Below are positions 34,143 through 43,148 of a stretch of 64,000 nucleotides of DNA, piece by piece (positions within the stretch are counted from its first letter, which is position 1; each line of letters starts with the position of its first letter). Origin of the DNA: Sphingomonas koreensis (lineage in GTDB: Bacteria; Pseudomonadota; Alphaproteobacteria; Sphingomonadales; Sphingomonadaceae); contig NZ_PGEN01000001.1 in NCBI RefSeq assembly GCF_002797435.1, positions 1,920,501-1,984,500 of the forward strand, read 5' to 3'. The translations under genes were made by a program, and so were the position numbers. Under the pieces are notes generated by a model. That model did not search any database. It worked only from the letters and a program-made list of their open reading frames with translations, and had not been told where the DNA came from.

Positions 34143-35945
34143 ATGTCCACCTATGCCGATCGCCTGAACGCACTGCGTGCGCAGCTGAAGCGTGAGCAGC
34201 TCGACGGGTTCGTCGTGCCGCTGACCGACGAGCATATGAGCGAATATGTCGGTGGCTATGCGCAGCGGCTGGGCTGGCTGACCGGATTCCAGGGCAGCGC
34301 TGGCAGCGCAGTGGTGCTGCCCGAAGCGGCGGCGATCTTCACCGATGGCCGCTATACACTGCAGGTGCGCCAGCAGGTCGACGGCAATCACTGGGAATAT
34401 GTCCCGGTCCCGCAGGTAAGCATCGCCAGCTGGCTGGGCGAGCATGCGCCGCAGGGCGGGCGGATCGGCTATGACCCCTGGCTGCACACGCGCGGCTGGG
34501 TCGAGGAAGCGCGCAAGGCGCTGGCCGAGAAGGGCGCCGAGCTGGTCGCGGTGGAGCGCAACCCGATCGACGCGGTGTGGGACGACCGGCCCCTGCCCTC
34601 CGACGCGAAGCTGAGCGTTCAGAGCGACGATGCCGCCGGGCAGACCAGCGCCGCCAAGCGCGCCGGGATCGCCGATTGGCTGGCCGAGCGCAAGGCCGAC
34701 GCGGTGGTGCTCTCCGCGCTCGATTCGATCGCCTGGGCGTTCAACGTGCGCGGCACCGACGTCAGCCACACCCCGGTCGCGCTCGCCTATGCGATCGTCA
34801 ATTCGGACGGCACCGCCGATCTGTTCGTGGCGAAGGACAAGGTGGGTGAGGACGTCGCCAAGCATCTGGGCAATGCGGTGCGCGTCCACGACCGCAGTGC
34901 CTTTGCCCCGGCGCTCCAGCAGTTCGCTGGCAAGCGCGTCGCGGCCGATCCGGCCGGGTCGGTGGCAGCGATCTTCGACGCGCTCGATGCGGGCGGCGCG
35001 AAGATCCTGGCGGTGCGCGATCCGGTGGTGCTCGCCAAGGCGATCAAGAACGAGGCCGAGATCTCGGGCCACCGGGCAGCGCAGGCGCGCGACGGCGCGG
35101 CGCTCGCGCGGTTCCTCAAATGGGCCGAGGCGGAAATGCCCAAGGGCGGCGTGACCGAGATCTCGGCGGCCAACCGCCTGCAGGCATTCCGCGAGGAAAC
35201 CGGTCTGCTCAAGGACCTGTCGTTCGACACCATCTCGGCCACCGGCCCCAATGGCGCAATCCCCCATTACAAGGTGACTGAAGAGTCGAGCCTGCCGGTC
35301 GAGAACGGCCAGCTCTATCTGGTCGATTCGGGCGGCCAGTATGAGGACGGCACCACCGATGTGACGCGCGTGATCCCGGTCGGCGAGCCGACGCAGGAAA
35401 TGCGCGACCGGTTCACCCGCGTGCTCAAGGGCCATATCGCGATCGCCACCGCAGTGTTCCCGGCGGGCACGACCGGCGGGCAGATCGACAGCTTTGCCCG
35501 TCGCCCGCTTTGGGAAGTCGGCTGCGACTATGGCCATGGCACCGGCCATGGCGTCGGCGCCTATCTGTCGGTGCATGAAGGGCCGCAGCGCATCGCCGCG
35601 CCCAACTATCCGGGCGGCGGCCCCGCCGAACCCCTGCGTGCGGGCATGTTCCTCTCGAACGAGCCCGGCTATTACAAGGCGGGCGAGTTCGGCATCCGCA
35701 TCGAGAATCTGGTGCTAGTGATCGAGAAGGACATCCCCGGCGCCGAATCGCCGATGCTCGGCTTCGAAACGCTGACCTTCGCCCCGATCGAGCGCGACCT
35801 GATCGAGCCGGCGCTGCTCACCGAGGACGAGCGCCGTTGGCTGGACGCCTATCATGCCAAGGTTCTTGAGGTCCTCGGGCCGCAGCTCTCACCCGATGAG
35901 CGCGTGTGGCTCGAGGCCAAGTGCCGGCCGATTACCGCGCGCTAG
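34143..35945 (+). CDS. pepP: Xaa-Pro aminopeptidase P (M24)
   Basis: A cytosolic dimanganese peptidase of 600 residues that removes N-terminal residues before proline. It has the three-domain form: two creatinase-like N-terminal domains and a C-terminal pita-bread catalytic domain. Metal ligands are in LVDSGGQYEDGTTDVTR (two Asp), GTGHGVGAYLSVHEGP (His), and MFLSNEPGYYKAGEFGIRIE (Glu, Glu). It starts at the ATG at 34143, in the position expected for this long APP1-like class. A hairpin without a T-run (35951-35998) follows. Confidence 0.94.
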   Translation: MSTYADRLNALRAQLKREQLDGFVVPLTDEHMSEYVGGYAQRLGWLTGFQGSAGSAVVLPEAAAIFTDGRYTLQVRQQVDGNHWEYVPVPQVSIASWLGEHAPQGGRIGYDPWLHTRGWVEEARKALAEKGAELVAVERNPIDAVWDDRPLPSDAKLSVQSDDAAGQTSAAKRAGIADWLAERKADAVVLSALDSIAWAFNVRGTDVSHTPVALAYAIVNSDGTADLFVAKDKVGEDVAKHLGNAVRVHDRSAFAPALQQFAGKRVAADPAGSVAAIFDALDAGGAKILAVRDPVVLAKAIKNEAEISGHRAAQARDGAALARFLKWAEAEMPKGGVTEISAANRLQAFREETGLLKDLSFDTISATGPNGAIPHYKVTEESSLPVENGQLYLVDSGGQYEDGTTDVTRVIPVGEPTQEMRDRFTRVLKGHIAIATAVFPAGTTGGQIDSFARRPLWEVGCDYGHGTGHGVGAYLSVHEGPQRIAAPNYPGGGPAEPLRAGMFLSNEPGYYKAGEFGIRIENLVLVIEKDIPGAESPMLGFETLTFAPIERDLIEPALLTEDERRWLDAYHAKVLEVLGPQLSPDERVWLEAKCRPITAR

Positions 35946-35950
35946 CAACC

Positions 35951-35998
35951 CGTCACCCCGGTCTTGTGCCGGCTCCCAGCCCAAGACCGGGGGTGACG
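35951..35998. repeat. REP-like dispersed palindrome, copy 3 (hairpin between convergent genes)
   Basis: CGTCACCCCGGTCTTG (35951-35966) pairs with CAAGACCGGGGGTGACG, ending at 35998, with one bulged base. It matches the repeats at 8019 and 16634 in motif. It lies between pepP and a convergent small gene and could work as a bidirectional transcription brake. Confidence 0.6.
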
Positions 35999-36006
35999 CA
36001 GGGGAC

Positions 36007-36132
36007 TCAGTCCTCGTCCCGCTTGGATGCTTCGCGGTCCTGCGTATCAACCGCCCGCGCCTGCGCCTTGCGCTTGCGCAGATTCTCGCGGAGCGCGGCG
36101 GCAAGGCGGGCCTTCTTCTCGGCATCATTCAT
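36007..36132 (-). CDS. Small basic protein, 41 aa
   Basis: ATG at 36132 to the TGA at 36007 encodes a highly charged peptide (MNDAEKKARLAAALRENLRK, then RKAQARAVDTQDREASKRDE). It has no signal peptide. Short Lys/Arg-rich proteins with the LRENLRKRKAQAR core are conserved in sphingomonads, which is why I accept it despite its length; that is from memory and not checked. Function unknown. Confidence 0.6.
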   Translation of the reverse strand: MNDAEKKARLAAALRENLRKRKAQARAVDTQDREASKRDED

Positions 36133-36235
36133 GGCGCGATGCGATAGACCCGGGGCACGCGCCCTGACAACCGGGTTGACAAGCGGCTGGCCCTGCGCAA
36201 AAGGGCCGCTCCCGCGCGGGCCCTGCCCGCCGAGT

Positions 36236-36310
<75 letters not shown>

Positions 36311-36448
36311 TTTTCCCGACGCATCGGAATGATTTCGCCTTCGGGCGCAGCTGAGCGATCGGCGCCGCATGAATCGCGACCGGCCGGCCCCGCAGCCGCC
36401 GAAGCGGTGCAGAGCCGGCCGGGACAGGCCTGACGAGAGCAGGTACGA

Positions 36449-37864
36449 TCAGCTGACCGCGCGCGCTCCCCAGCCGCCTGCCAACGCCTTGAACAGATTG
36501 ATCTGCGTGGTCGCGATCCCGGCATCGATCGCGGCCAGCTCGGCCTCGGCCTCCGCGAAGCTGCGCTCTGCGTCAAGCAGGACGAGGCCATCGACCTGCC
36601 CTTCACGTTGCTGCGCGCGGACGATGCGTGCCGCCTTCTCCGCGGCATCCCGCGCGGCCTGGAGCGCGATGCGCCGGTCGAGCGTGCGGGCATAGGCCGA
36701 CAGCGCCGTCTCGGTCTCCTGCAGCGCGCGCAGCACGGTGCCGTCGAACTCGGCGAGCGCCGCGCGGCTGTCGGCTTCCGCTCCGGCAACCTGAGCGCGG
36801 GCACGCTCATGGCCGGTGAACGACCAGTTGATCAGCGAACCGAGCAGCCAGCGCAGCGGCCCGCCGCCGAACACGTCGCCGATATCCGGTCCGGTCGATC
36901 CGATCGAGCCACCGAGCGTGACACGCGGATAAAGGTCGGCGGTCGCCACCCCGATCCGTGCGGTCGAAGCAGCCAAACGGCGCTCGGCAGCACGAACGTC
37001 GGGACGACGTGCGAGCAATTGTGCACCGTCGCCCACCGGGATCGGCTGATCGAGCCGCAGCGTCGCGACGCGCTGCGCCGCGATCTGCGGCAGATCGGCC
37101 GGCACGCGGCCGGTGAGCGTGGCGAGGCGGAACAGCGCGGCATCGCGCTCGGCGGCGAGCGCGGGAATGTCGGCCCGGCGCTGGTTGCGCAGCGTCGCGA
37201 TCCGCGCGGTGTCGAGGCTGGTCGTCAGCCCGACCTGATGGCGCCGCTCGGTGAGCGCCAGCGACCGGTCGAGCAGCGCGACGATGCGTTCGGCGACCGC
37301 GATCCGCTCAGCGGTCGCAGCCGCATCGGCATAGGCCCGCGCAGTCTCCGCAGTGATCGCGACGCGCACCGCTTCGACATCGGCTTCCGCTGCGCCGAGA
37401 TCGCCGCGTGCCGCCTCGACGCCGCGCGACACGCGGCCGAACAGGTCGACTTCATAGGAGACCTCGAGGCCAGCATCGATCGACCAGTCCTCCCGCGGCG
37501 CGCCCGGCGCCCGCTGCCCCGCAGGCGAGCGACCATAGTTGGCGCCGGCGCTGACGCCCGCGTCGGGCAGCCGGTCAGTTTTGACCGCCCGCAGCGCCGC
37601 GCGCGCCCGATCAAGCCGGGCGACCGCGACGCGGATGTCGGTGTTGGCCGCCTGCGCGTCGGCGATCAACTGGTCGAGCACGGGATCGTCGTACAGCTTC
37701 CACCACTCGCCCTGCACCGGGGCGAGCGGATCGACCGCGGGGCCGGTAGCGGCGACGAACTTGCCCGCTGCCGCGGACGGTGTCTGGGGGGCGGCATAGT
37801 CGGGGCCGGTGGCGCAGGCGGCAAGCGTCAGCGCCGAGACGGCAGTCATCAGATTGCGAAGCAT
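36449..37864 (-). CDS. Efflux transporter outer-membrane factor (NodT/OprM type)
   Basis: A lipoprotein channel of the TolC/OprM family, 471 residues. The start is the ATG at 37864 with lipobox SALTLAACATGPDY. Duplicated TolC-like repeats are visible: LDQLIADAQAANTDIRVAVA, RLDRARAALRAVKTDRLPDA, and in the second half AERRLAASTARIGVATADLY followed by PRVTLGGSIG. It forms the outer-membrane part of the efflux pump encoded upstream and is the last gene of the operon, 23 bases after the RND gene. Confidence 0.92.
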   Translation of the reverse strand: MLRNLMTAVSALTLAACATGPDYAAPQTPSAAAGKFVAATGPAVDPLAPVQGEWWKLYDDPVLDQLIADAQAANTDIRVAVARLDRARAALRAVKTDRLPDAGVSAGANYGRSPAGQRAPGAPREDWSIDAGLEVSYEVDLFGRVSRGVEAARGDLGAAEADVEAVRVAITAETARAYADAAATAERIAVAERIVALLDRSLALTERRHQVGLTTSLDTARIATLRNQRRADIPALAAERDAALFRLATLTGRVPADLPQIAAQRVATLRLDQPIPVGDGAQLLARRPDVRAAERRLAASTARIGVATADLYPRVTLGGSIGSTGPDIGDVFGGGPLRWLLGSLINWSFTGHERARAQVAGAEADSRAALAEFDGTVLRALQETETALSAYARTLDRRIALQAARDAAEKAARIVRAQQREGQVDGLVLLDAERSFAEAEAELAAIDAGIATTQINLFKALAGGWGARAVS

Positions 37865-37887
37865 GATTTGCTCCTTCCTTTCTCGGT

Positions 37888-40800
37888 TCACTCGGCGGGC
37901 TGCACTTCGGCCACCGGGGTACCGCCGCGCGGGCGGCGCTTGATCCGGTCGGCGAGCGCGCGGCACGCGACGTAGAAGGTCGGGGTGAAGATCAGGCCGA
38001 AAGCGGTGACGCCGATCATGCCGTAGAACACCGCGGTGCCCAGCGCCTGACGCAGCTCCCAGCCGGGACCCGATGCCGTCACCAGCGGCAGCACGCCCAG
38101 GATGAAGGCGAAGCTGGTCATCAGGATCGGCCGCAGCCGGACCCGTGCCGCCTCGACCGCCGCCTGCAGCGCGGTGGCACCGCGTTCCTCGGCCTGCTTG
38201 GCGAACTCCACGATCAGGATCGCGTTCTTCGCGGCAAGGCCGATCAGCACGATCAGGCCGATCTGGGTGAGGATGTTGTTGTCCAGTCCCCGGAAGTTGA
38301 CGCCCAGCATCGCGGCGAGCAGCGTCATCGGCACGATCAGGATGATCGAGATCGGCAGCATCAGGCTTTCGAACTGCGCCGCCAGCACCAGGAAGACGAA
38401 CACCACCGACAGCGCGAAGATCAGCACCGCGATATTGCCCGCTGCCTTCTGCTGGAAGGCGAGATCGGTCCACTCAGCCGAGAAACCCTGCGGCAGATTC
38501 TTGGCGATCACCTCCATCTTCGCCAGCGCCTGGCCGGTCGAGTAGCCCGGCGCGGTGTCGCCATCGACCTCGACCGCGGGGAAGAGGTTGAAGCGCGTGA
38601 CGCGGTACGGCCCCGTCCGGTCCTCAAAGGTCGCGACCGCACCGATCGGCACCATCCCGCCTGCGTTGGAGCGCGTCTTGAGCTGGGCGATGTCCGCCGG
38701 ATCGTCGCGGAACTGCGCATCCGCCTGTGCGGTCACGCGGAAGGTGCGGCCGAGCAGGTTGAAGTCGTTGACATAGGACGAGCCGAGATAGACCTGCATC
38801 GCCTCGAACACGCGGCTCGCGGGCACCCCGAGCATGTCGGACTTGGCGCGGTCGATGTTCGCATAGATGCGCGGTGTGGCGGTGTTGTAGAGCGTGAAGA
38901 CGTTGGCGAGTTCCTTGCTCTTGTGCGCCTCCCCGATCACGCCGCCTGCGGCCGCTTCGAGCGCCTGATAGCCGGCATCGCTGCGGTCCTGCACCATCAT
39001 GCGATAGCCGCCACCATTGCCGACGCCCTGGATGACGGGCGGCGGAATGACGAAGACGAACGCCTCGTTCATGTCGGCGAGGGCCGCACGCATGTCGTTC
39101 TCGATGTTGAGTTCGGTGCGGTCGGTGCCGGCACGCTCGGCGAAGGGCTTGAAAGTGACATAGGCAGCACCGGCGTTGGATGCCTGAGTGCCCGACGCAC
39201 CGTCGAAGCCGGAGAACATCACCGCCGCCTCGGTGCCGGGCACCTCGAGCAGCTTCTTCACCGCCTTCTTGAGCACGCGGTCGGTCTCCTCGATCGAGCT
39301 GCCCGCGGGCAGCTGGATCGCGGCGAGCGCATAGCCCTGGTCCTGCGCGGGAATGAACCCGGCGGGGGTCGCGGTGAAGATCAGGCCGGTTGCGACGACG
39401 AGGCCGGCATAGGTGGCGAACATCCGCTTGGGGGCGGAAGCGAAGCGCCGGGTGATGCCGGCATACCAGTCACCCAGCCGGTCGAAGTTGCGGTTGAACC
39501 AGTTGCCGGCCCGCCACACCACACGCCGCCAGCCACTTGCCGGCGCCTCTTCCGCCTTGGGGCGGAGCAGCAGCGCGGCAAGCGCGGGCGACAGCGTGAG
39601 CGACAGGATCAGCGAGATGATCGTCGCGGCGGAGATCGTCACCGCGAACTGGCGATAGAACTCGCCGGTGATGCCGGTGAGGAAGGTGGTGGGCACGAAC
39701 ACGGCGCACAGCACCAGCACGATCGCGACCAGCGCCGCCGACACTTCGTCCATCGACTTGTGCGATGCCTCGCGCGGAGAGAGACCGTGTTCGAGGTTGC
39801 GCTCGACATTCTCGACCACGACGATCGCGTCGTCGACGACGATACCGATGGCGAGGACAAGACCGAACATCGACAGCGTGTTGAGCGAGTATCCCAGCCC
39901 CGCCAGCACCGCGAAGGTACCGATCAGCGAGACGGGAATCGCGACGATCGGGATGACCGCGGCACGCCAGCTCTGCAGGAAGACGAGGATGACGAGGACG
40001 ACGAGCAGCACCGCCTCGAACAGCGTCTTCACCACCGCGTCCATCGATTCGCTGATGAACTCGGTCGGGTTCCAGATGATCCGGTATTCGAGCCCCTTGG
40101 GGAAGCTCTGCGACGCTGCCGCCAGCTCGGCCTTGACGCCCTCAGCCGCGGCGAGCGCGTTGGTGCCCGGCCGCTGGGTGATGCCCATGATGATCGAATC
40201 CTGGCCCGAGAGATAGGCGTTGACGCCATAATCCTCGGCGCCGAGCTCGACGCGCGCCACGTCGCGGACGCGCGTGATCGCGCCCGACGGATCGGTGCGG
40301 ACGATGATGTCGGCGAACTCTTGCGGAGTCTTGAAGCGGCCCTGCGTCTCGACGCTGAGCTGCTGCGCGGCGCCGGTATCGAACGGGGGCTGGCCGACGG
40401 TGCCGGCCGCGACCTGGATATTCTGCGCCCGCAGTGCCGCGACGACTTCACCTGCAGTGAGGCCGAGCGCCGAGGTACGGCCCGGATCGATCCACACACG
40501 CATCGCATAGTCGCGCGCGCCGAACACCTGGACGTCGCCGATCCCGTCGATACGGGTCAGCCGGTCCTTGATCTGGGTGAGCGCATAGTTGGAAACGTAG
40601 CCGCGATCGAGCGAGTTGTCGGGCGACAGCACGTTGACCGCCATCAGCCAGGACGGCGAGGTCTTGCGCACCACCACGCCCTGCCGCCGGACTTCCTCCG
40701 GCAGGCTGGGCTCGGCGAGCGCGACGCGGTTCTGGACCAGCACCTGAGCGGTATCGAGATCGGTGCCGAGCTTGAACGTGACGGTGATCGTGACCCGCCC

Positions 40801-41061
40801 GTCACCGGTCGACTGCGACGACTGGTAGAGCATGTTGTCGACGCCGTTGATCTGCTGCTCGATCGGCGCGGCCACGGTGTCCGCCACGGTCTCGGCCGAG
40901 GCGCCGGGATAATTGGCGCTGACCGTGACCGTCGGGGGCACGACGGCGGGGAATTGCGACACCGGCAGCCCGAAATAGGCAAAGGCGCCGATGATCGTGA
41001 TGAGGATCGCGATCACGCCCGCAAAGATCGGGCGGCGGATGAAGAAATGACTGAAGCGCAT
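37888..41061 (-). CDS. RND efflux transporter, inner-membrane permease (HAE1 family)
   Basis: A proton-driven drug/solvent exporter of 1057 residues, AcrB/MexB-like. N-terminal MRFSHFFIRRPIFAGVIAIL begins TM1. A DD pair in transmembrane helix 4 (LVLAIGIVVDDAIVVVENVE) provides the proton-relay Asp residues. Docking/porter repeats are present on both halves and TM12 is near the C-terminus. It is the third gene of the 42813-36449 operon, preceded by a strong hairpin at 41081-41106. Substrates are probably hydrophobic compounds; nothing in the sequence narrows them. Confidence 0.95.
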   Translation of the reverse strand: MRFSHFFIRRPIFAGVIAILITIIGAFAYFGLPVSQFPAVVPPTVTVSANYPGASAETVADTVAAPIEQQINGVDNMLYQSSQSTGDGRVTITVTFKLGTDLDTAQVLVQNRVALAEPSLPEEVRRQGVVVRKTSPSWLMAVNVLSPDNSLDRGYVSNYALTQIKDRLTRIDGIGDVQVFGARDYAMRVWIDPGRTSALGLTAGEVVAALRAQNIQVAAGTVGQPPFDTGAAQQLSVETQGRFKTPQEFADIIVRTDPSGAITRVRDVARVELGAEDYGVNAYLSGQDSIIMGITQRPGTNALAAAEGVKAELAAASQSFPKGLEYRIIWNPTEFISESMDAVVKTLFEAVLLVVLVILVFLQSWRAAVIPIVAIPVSLIGTFAVLAGLGYSLNTLSMFGLVLAIGIVVDDAIVVVENVERNLEHGLSPREASHKSMDEVSAALVAIVLVLCAVFVPTTFLTGITGEFYRQFAVTISAATIISLILSLTLSPALAALLLRPKAEEAPASGWRRVVWRAGNWFNRNFDRLGDWYAGITRRFASAPKRMFATYAGLVVATGLIFTATPAGFIPAQDQGYALAAIQLPAGSSIEETDRVLKKAVKKLLEVPGTEAAVMFSGFDGASGTQASNAGAAYVTFKPFAERAGTDRTELNIENDMRAALADMNEAFVFVIPPPVIQGVGNGGGYRMMVQDRSDAGYQALEAAAGGVIGEAHKSKELANVFTLYNTATPRIYANIDRAKSDMLGVPASRVFEAMQVYLGSSYVNDFNLLGRTFRVTAQADAQFRDDPADIAQLKTRSNAGGMVPIGAVATFEDRTGPYRVTRFNLFPAVEVDGDTAPGYSTGQALAKMEVIAKNLPQGFSAEWTDLAFQQKAAGNIAVLIFALSVVFVFLVLAAQFESLMLPISIILIVPMTLLAAMLGVNFRGLDNNILTQIGLIVLIGLAAKNAILIVEFAKQAEERGATALQAAVEAARVRLRPILMTSFAFILGVLPLVTASGPGWELRQALGTAVFYGMIGVTAFGLIFTPTFYVACRALADRIKRRPRGGTPVAEVQPAE

Positions 41062-41080
41062 CGGGCAAAGCCTTGGCTGG

Positions 41081-41106
41081 CCCCGCCCGCGATCACGCGG
41101 GCGGGG
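41081..41106. repeat. Perfect hairpin between adaptor and RND genes
   Basis: CCCCGCCCGCG (41081-41091) and CGCGGGCGGGG (41096-41106) form an 11-bp stem with an ATCA loop. TTTT follows only on the plus strand, opposite to operon transcription, so on the transcribed strand it lacks a T-run. It may affect mRNA processing or translation coupling. Confidence 0.6.
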
Positions 41107-41134
41107 TGGTTTTCGTCGTCAATGTGCGGCGGCG

Positions 41135-42409
41135 TCAGCGCGCGGCGATGGTCGCCTGCGAGGCCGCGGGTTCGTTGATCACTGAGGGCGGCTGGGCGGC
41201 CGGAGCGCGCGGCAGCTCGATCCTGCCCATGCGCTCGGTCACCTTGGCGCCCGGCGCGACCATCTGCAGCCCCTGGATCACCACCTTGTCGGTCGGCGCG
41301 AGGCCGGCGCGGATGGTGCGGAGATTGCCGATGCGCGGACCCGGCGTCACCTGCCTTGCGGTTACAGTGCCGTCCTTGCCGACGACGAAGACGACCTTGC
41401 GCGCCTGATCGGTGCGGACGGCGGCATCAGGAACCAGCAGCGCGCGTTCGGGCGATCCGCCGGTCAAGCGCATGTTGCCGAACATGCCGGGGGCCAGGAA
41501 GTAATCGGGGTTGTCGATCACCGCACGCGCGCGGATCGTGCCCGACTGGGCGCTGATCCCGTTATCGGTGAAGTCGACCCGGCCCTTCCAGTTATAGCCG
41601 CTCTCGTCCTGTAGCCGGATCTCGACCTGCTGCGGCGCGGCCCCGGACTTCGATCGCTCGCGCTGCGCCTTCAAATAGAGCGCTTCGGAGCTGTCGAAGG
41701 TGAAGTAGATCGGGTCGAGCGCATTGATCGTGGTCAGCAGCGTGCCGCCGCCGGCATCCGCAGTGGAGACGAGGTTGCCGGCATCGACGCGACGATCGGA
41801 GATGCGTCCGGTGATCGGCGCGCGGACCTGGGTGAACTGCACGTCGAGCGCACGGCCGCCGACGCGGGCCTGCGCTGCCGCGAGCGAAGCGCGCGCCGCG
41901 CGGACGCGGGCGGCGAGACGATCGTAATCGCTCTTCGACACCGCATCCTCGGTCAGCAAGCGGCTGGCACGCGCGAGATCGGCATCGGCCAGCGCGAGAT
42001 CGCTCTGCGCCTGTGCCACGCCAGCCCGCGCTTCATTGAGCGAGGCGGTGAACGGACGCGGGTCGATGGTGAAGAGCAGCTGGCCCTTCTGCACGATCGC
42101 GCCGTCGGTGAAGTGCACCGCGGTCACCGCCCCGGAAACGCGTGGACGGACCTCGACGCTCTTCGACGCTTCGAAGCGGCCGACATGGTCGTCCCACTGG
42201 GTGAGGTCGCGTGCCAGCGGCGTCGCGACGGTGACGGTGGGCGGGGGCGGCGCGGCAATCGCCGGGCTCTCGCGGTTGAAGACGCCGACGCCGACGCCGA
42301 TGGCGACGAGCGGCAGCACGACCGCCGACGCGCGCTGCCACAAAGGCAGGTCACGGAAACGGCGCTTGGGAAGATCTTCGATGGGTTCGATACGGGTGAT
42401 CATGTTCAT
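41135..42409 (-). CDS. Efflux periplasmic adaptor subunit (membrane fusion protein)
   Basis: HlyD/MexA-type adaptor of 424 residues bridging the RND pump and the outer-membrane channel. It has a single N-terminal anchor (RASAVVLPLVAIGVGVGVFN). The lipoyl halves are VRPRVSGAVTAVHFTDGAIV and RAPITGRISDRRVDAGNLVS, flanking a coiled-coil hairpin (SLNEARAGVAQAQSDLALAD). A C-terminal beta-barrel and MP domain follow. The start is the ATG at 42409 (MNMITRIEPIEDL), overlapping the stop of the preceding 135-residue gene. Confidence 0.92.
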   Translation of the reverse strand: MNMITRIEPIEDLPKRRFRDLPLWQRASAVVLPLVAIGVGVGVFNRESPAIAAPPPPTVTVATPLARDLTQWDDHVGRFEASKSVEVRPRVSGAVTAVHFTDGAIVQKGQLLFTIDPRPFTASLNEARAGVAQAQSDLALADADLARASRLLTEDAVSKSDYDRLAARVRAARASLAAAQARVGGRALDVQFTQVRAPITGRISDRRVDAGNLVSTADAGGGTLLTTINALDPIYFTFDSSEALYLKAQRERSKSGAAPQQVEIRLQDESGYNWKGRVDFTDNGISAQSGTIRARAVIDNPDYFLAPGMFGNMRLTGGSPERALLVPDAAVRTDQARKVVFVVGKDGTVTARQVTPGPRIGNLRTIRAGLAPTDKVVIQGLQMVAPGAKVTERMGRIELPRAPAAQPPSVINEPAASQATIAAR

Positions 42410-42813
42410 CGCGAATTGCTCCGGCGCTTGACGCGCGCGCTGACGATGCTGCCCGCAAGCAGCTCGTACTGTTGAAGGGTGAAGCCGGCGGCGACGAACG
42501 CACGCACGGCGGATTCGGCAACGCGATAGCCATGGTGCCAGGTCAGCACCGCGAGGCGGCGCAGCGCCTCCAGCTTCGGGTCGGCGAGCTTGGGATTTCG
42601 GGCGTCCCCGAAAAGGTTGCCGAGCGCGACCGCCATGCGGCTGGGGTTCCGCAAGGTGGAGAGCGGATCGCGCTCGGCAAGGGCGACCACCGACCATTCG
42701 AGCGCAGTGAACTGCGCGCGTGCAGCGAGGTTGGCGGTCTTGGGGGACGGTGCCGCGGGCGGGACAGCGGCCGGAAGGTCCGCGCCGGCTTGGGCAAAAG
42801 CGAGATAGGCCAT
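42406..42813 (-). CDS. Hypothetical protein heading the efflux operon
   Basis: A 135-residue protein of unknown family. Disordered Ala/Pro-rich N-terminus (AGADLPAAVPPAAPSPKTAN), then helical sequence (ALEWSVVALAERDPLSTLRN, LEALRRLAVLTWHHGYRVAE) and a basic tail (SARVKRRSNSR). No signal peptide or membrane helix is seen. It starts at the ATG at 42813; its stop overlaps the adaptor start, so it is translationally coupled with the pump. This suggests a pump-associated or regulatory role. Confidence 0.7.
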   Translation of the reverse strand: MAYLAFAQAGADLPAAVPPAAPSPKTANLAARAQFTALEWSVVALAERDPLSTLRNPSRMAVALGNLFGDARNPKLADPKLEALRRLAVLTWHHGYRVAESAVRAFVAAGFTLQQYELLAGSIVSARVKRRSNSR

Positions 42814-43148
42814 GGTCGTGTCTCCTCTCTGCGCACCGGGCGAGCGCCATCGCTCACCGGCACGCGGTGTTTTCGGTTTTGCTTTCCGGCGGACGCAAAC
42901 CCTCACACGGCGAAGCACATGCTCACCGGGTTGCGGCCGGAAGTGGATGTCGGATGGACCGGGCGTCAGCGCCCGATGTCAGCCTTCAGGAAATCGTACA
43001 TCGCCGCATCGTTTCCCTTTCGATGCCCTGGGGCGCCCCCGGAAGGTTCACCCATCTTCTATACCACCCGGTATAGAAATCGTGCTGCGTTGCGTCAATG
43101 GCTTTTCGTACCGCTCGATATATTTTTATCGATAGCGGCTGAAAGCCC
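42814..43148. other. Promoter region between tetR-type gene and efflux operon
   Basis: 335 bases without a gene. It contains the operator at 43057-43078 and an AT-rich imperfect hairpin at about 43096-43140 (CCGCT..CGATA with TATCG..AGCGG) just beyond the tetR stop, possibly ending tetR transcription. Confidence 0.55.
43057..43078. promoter_or_regulatory. TetR-type operator palindrome for the efflux operon
   Basis: TTCTATACC-ACCC-GGTATAGAA is a perfect 9+4+9 palindrome about 245 bases upstream of the ATG at 42813. It shares the GGTATA-A half-site with the site at 43757-43778. Probably bound by the TetR protein encoded at 43149-43760. Confidence 0.7.

Noticed and set aside
38923..41178. Open frame of 751 codons on the plus strand
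   Set aside because: Antisense to the RND permease; Asp/His/Arg-rich without motifs.
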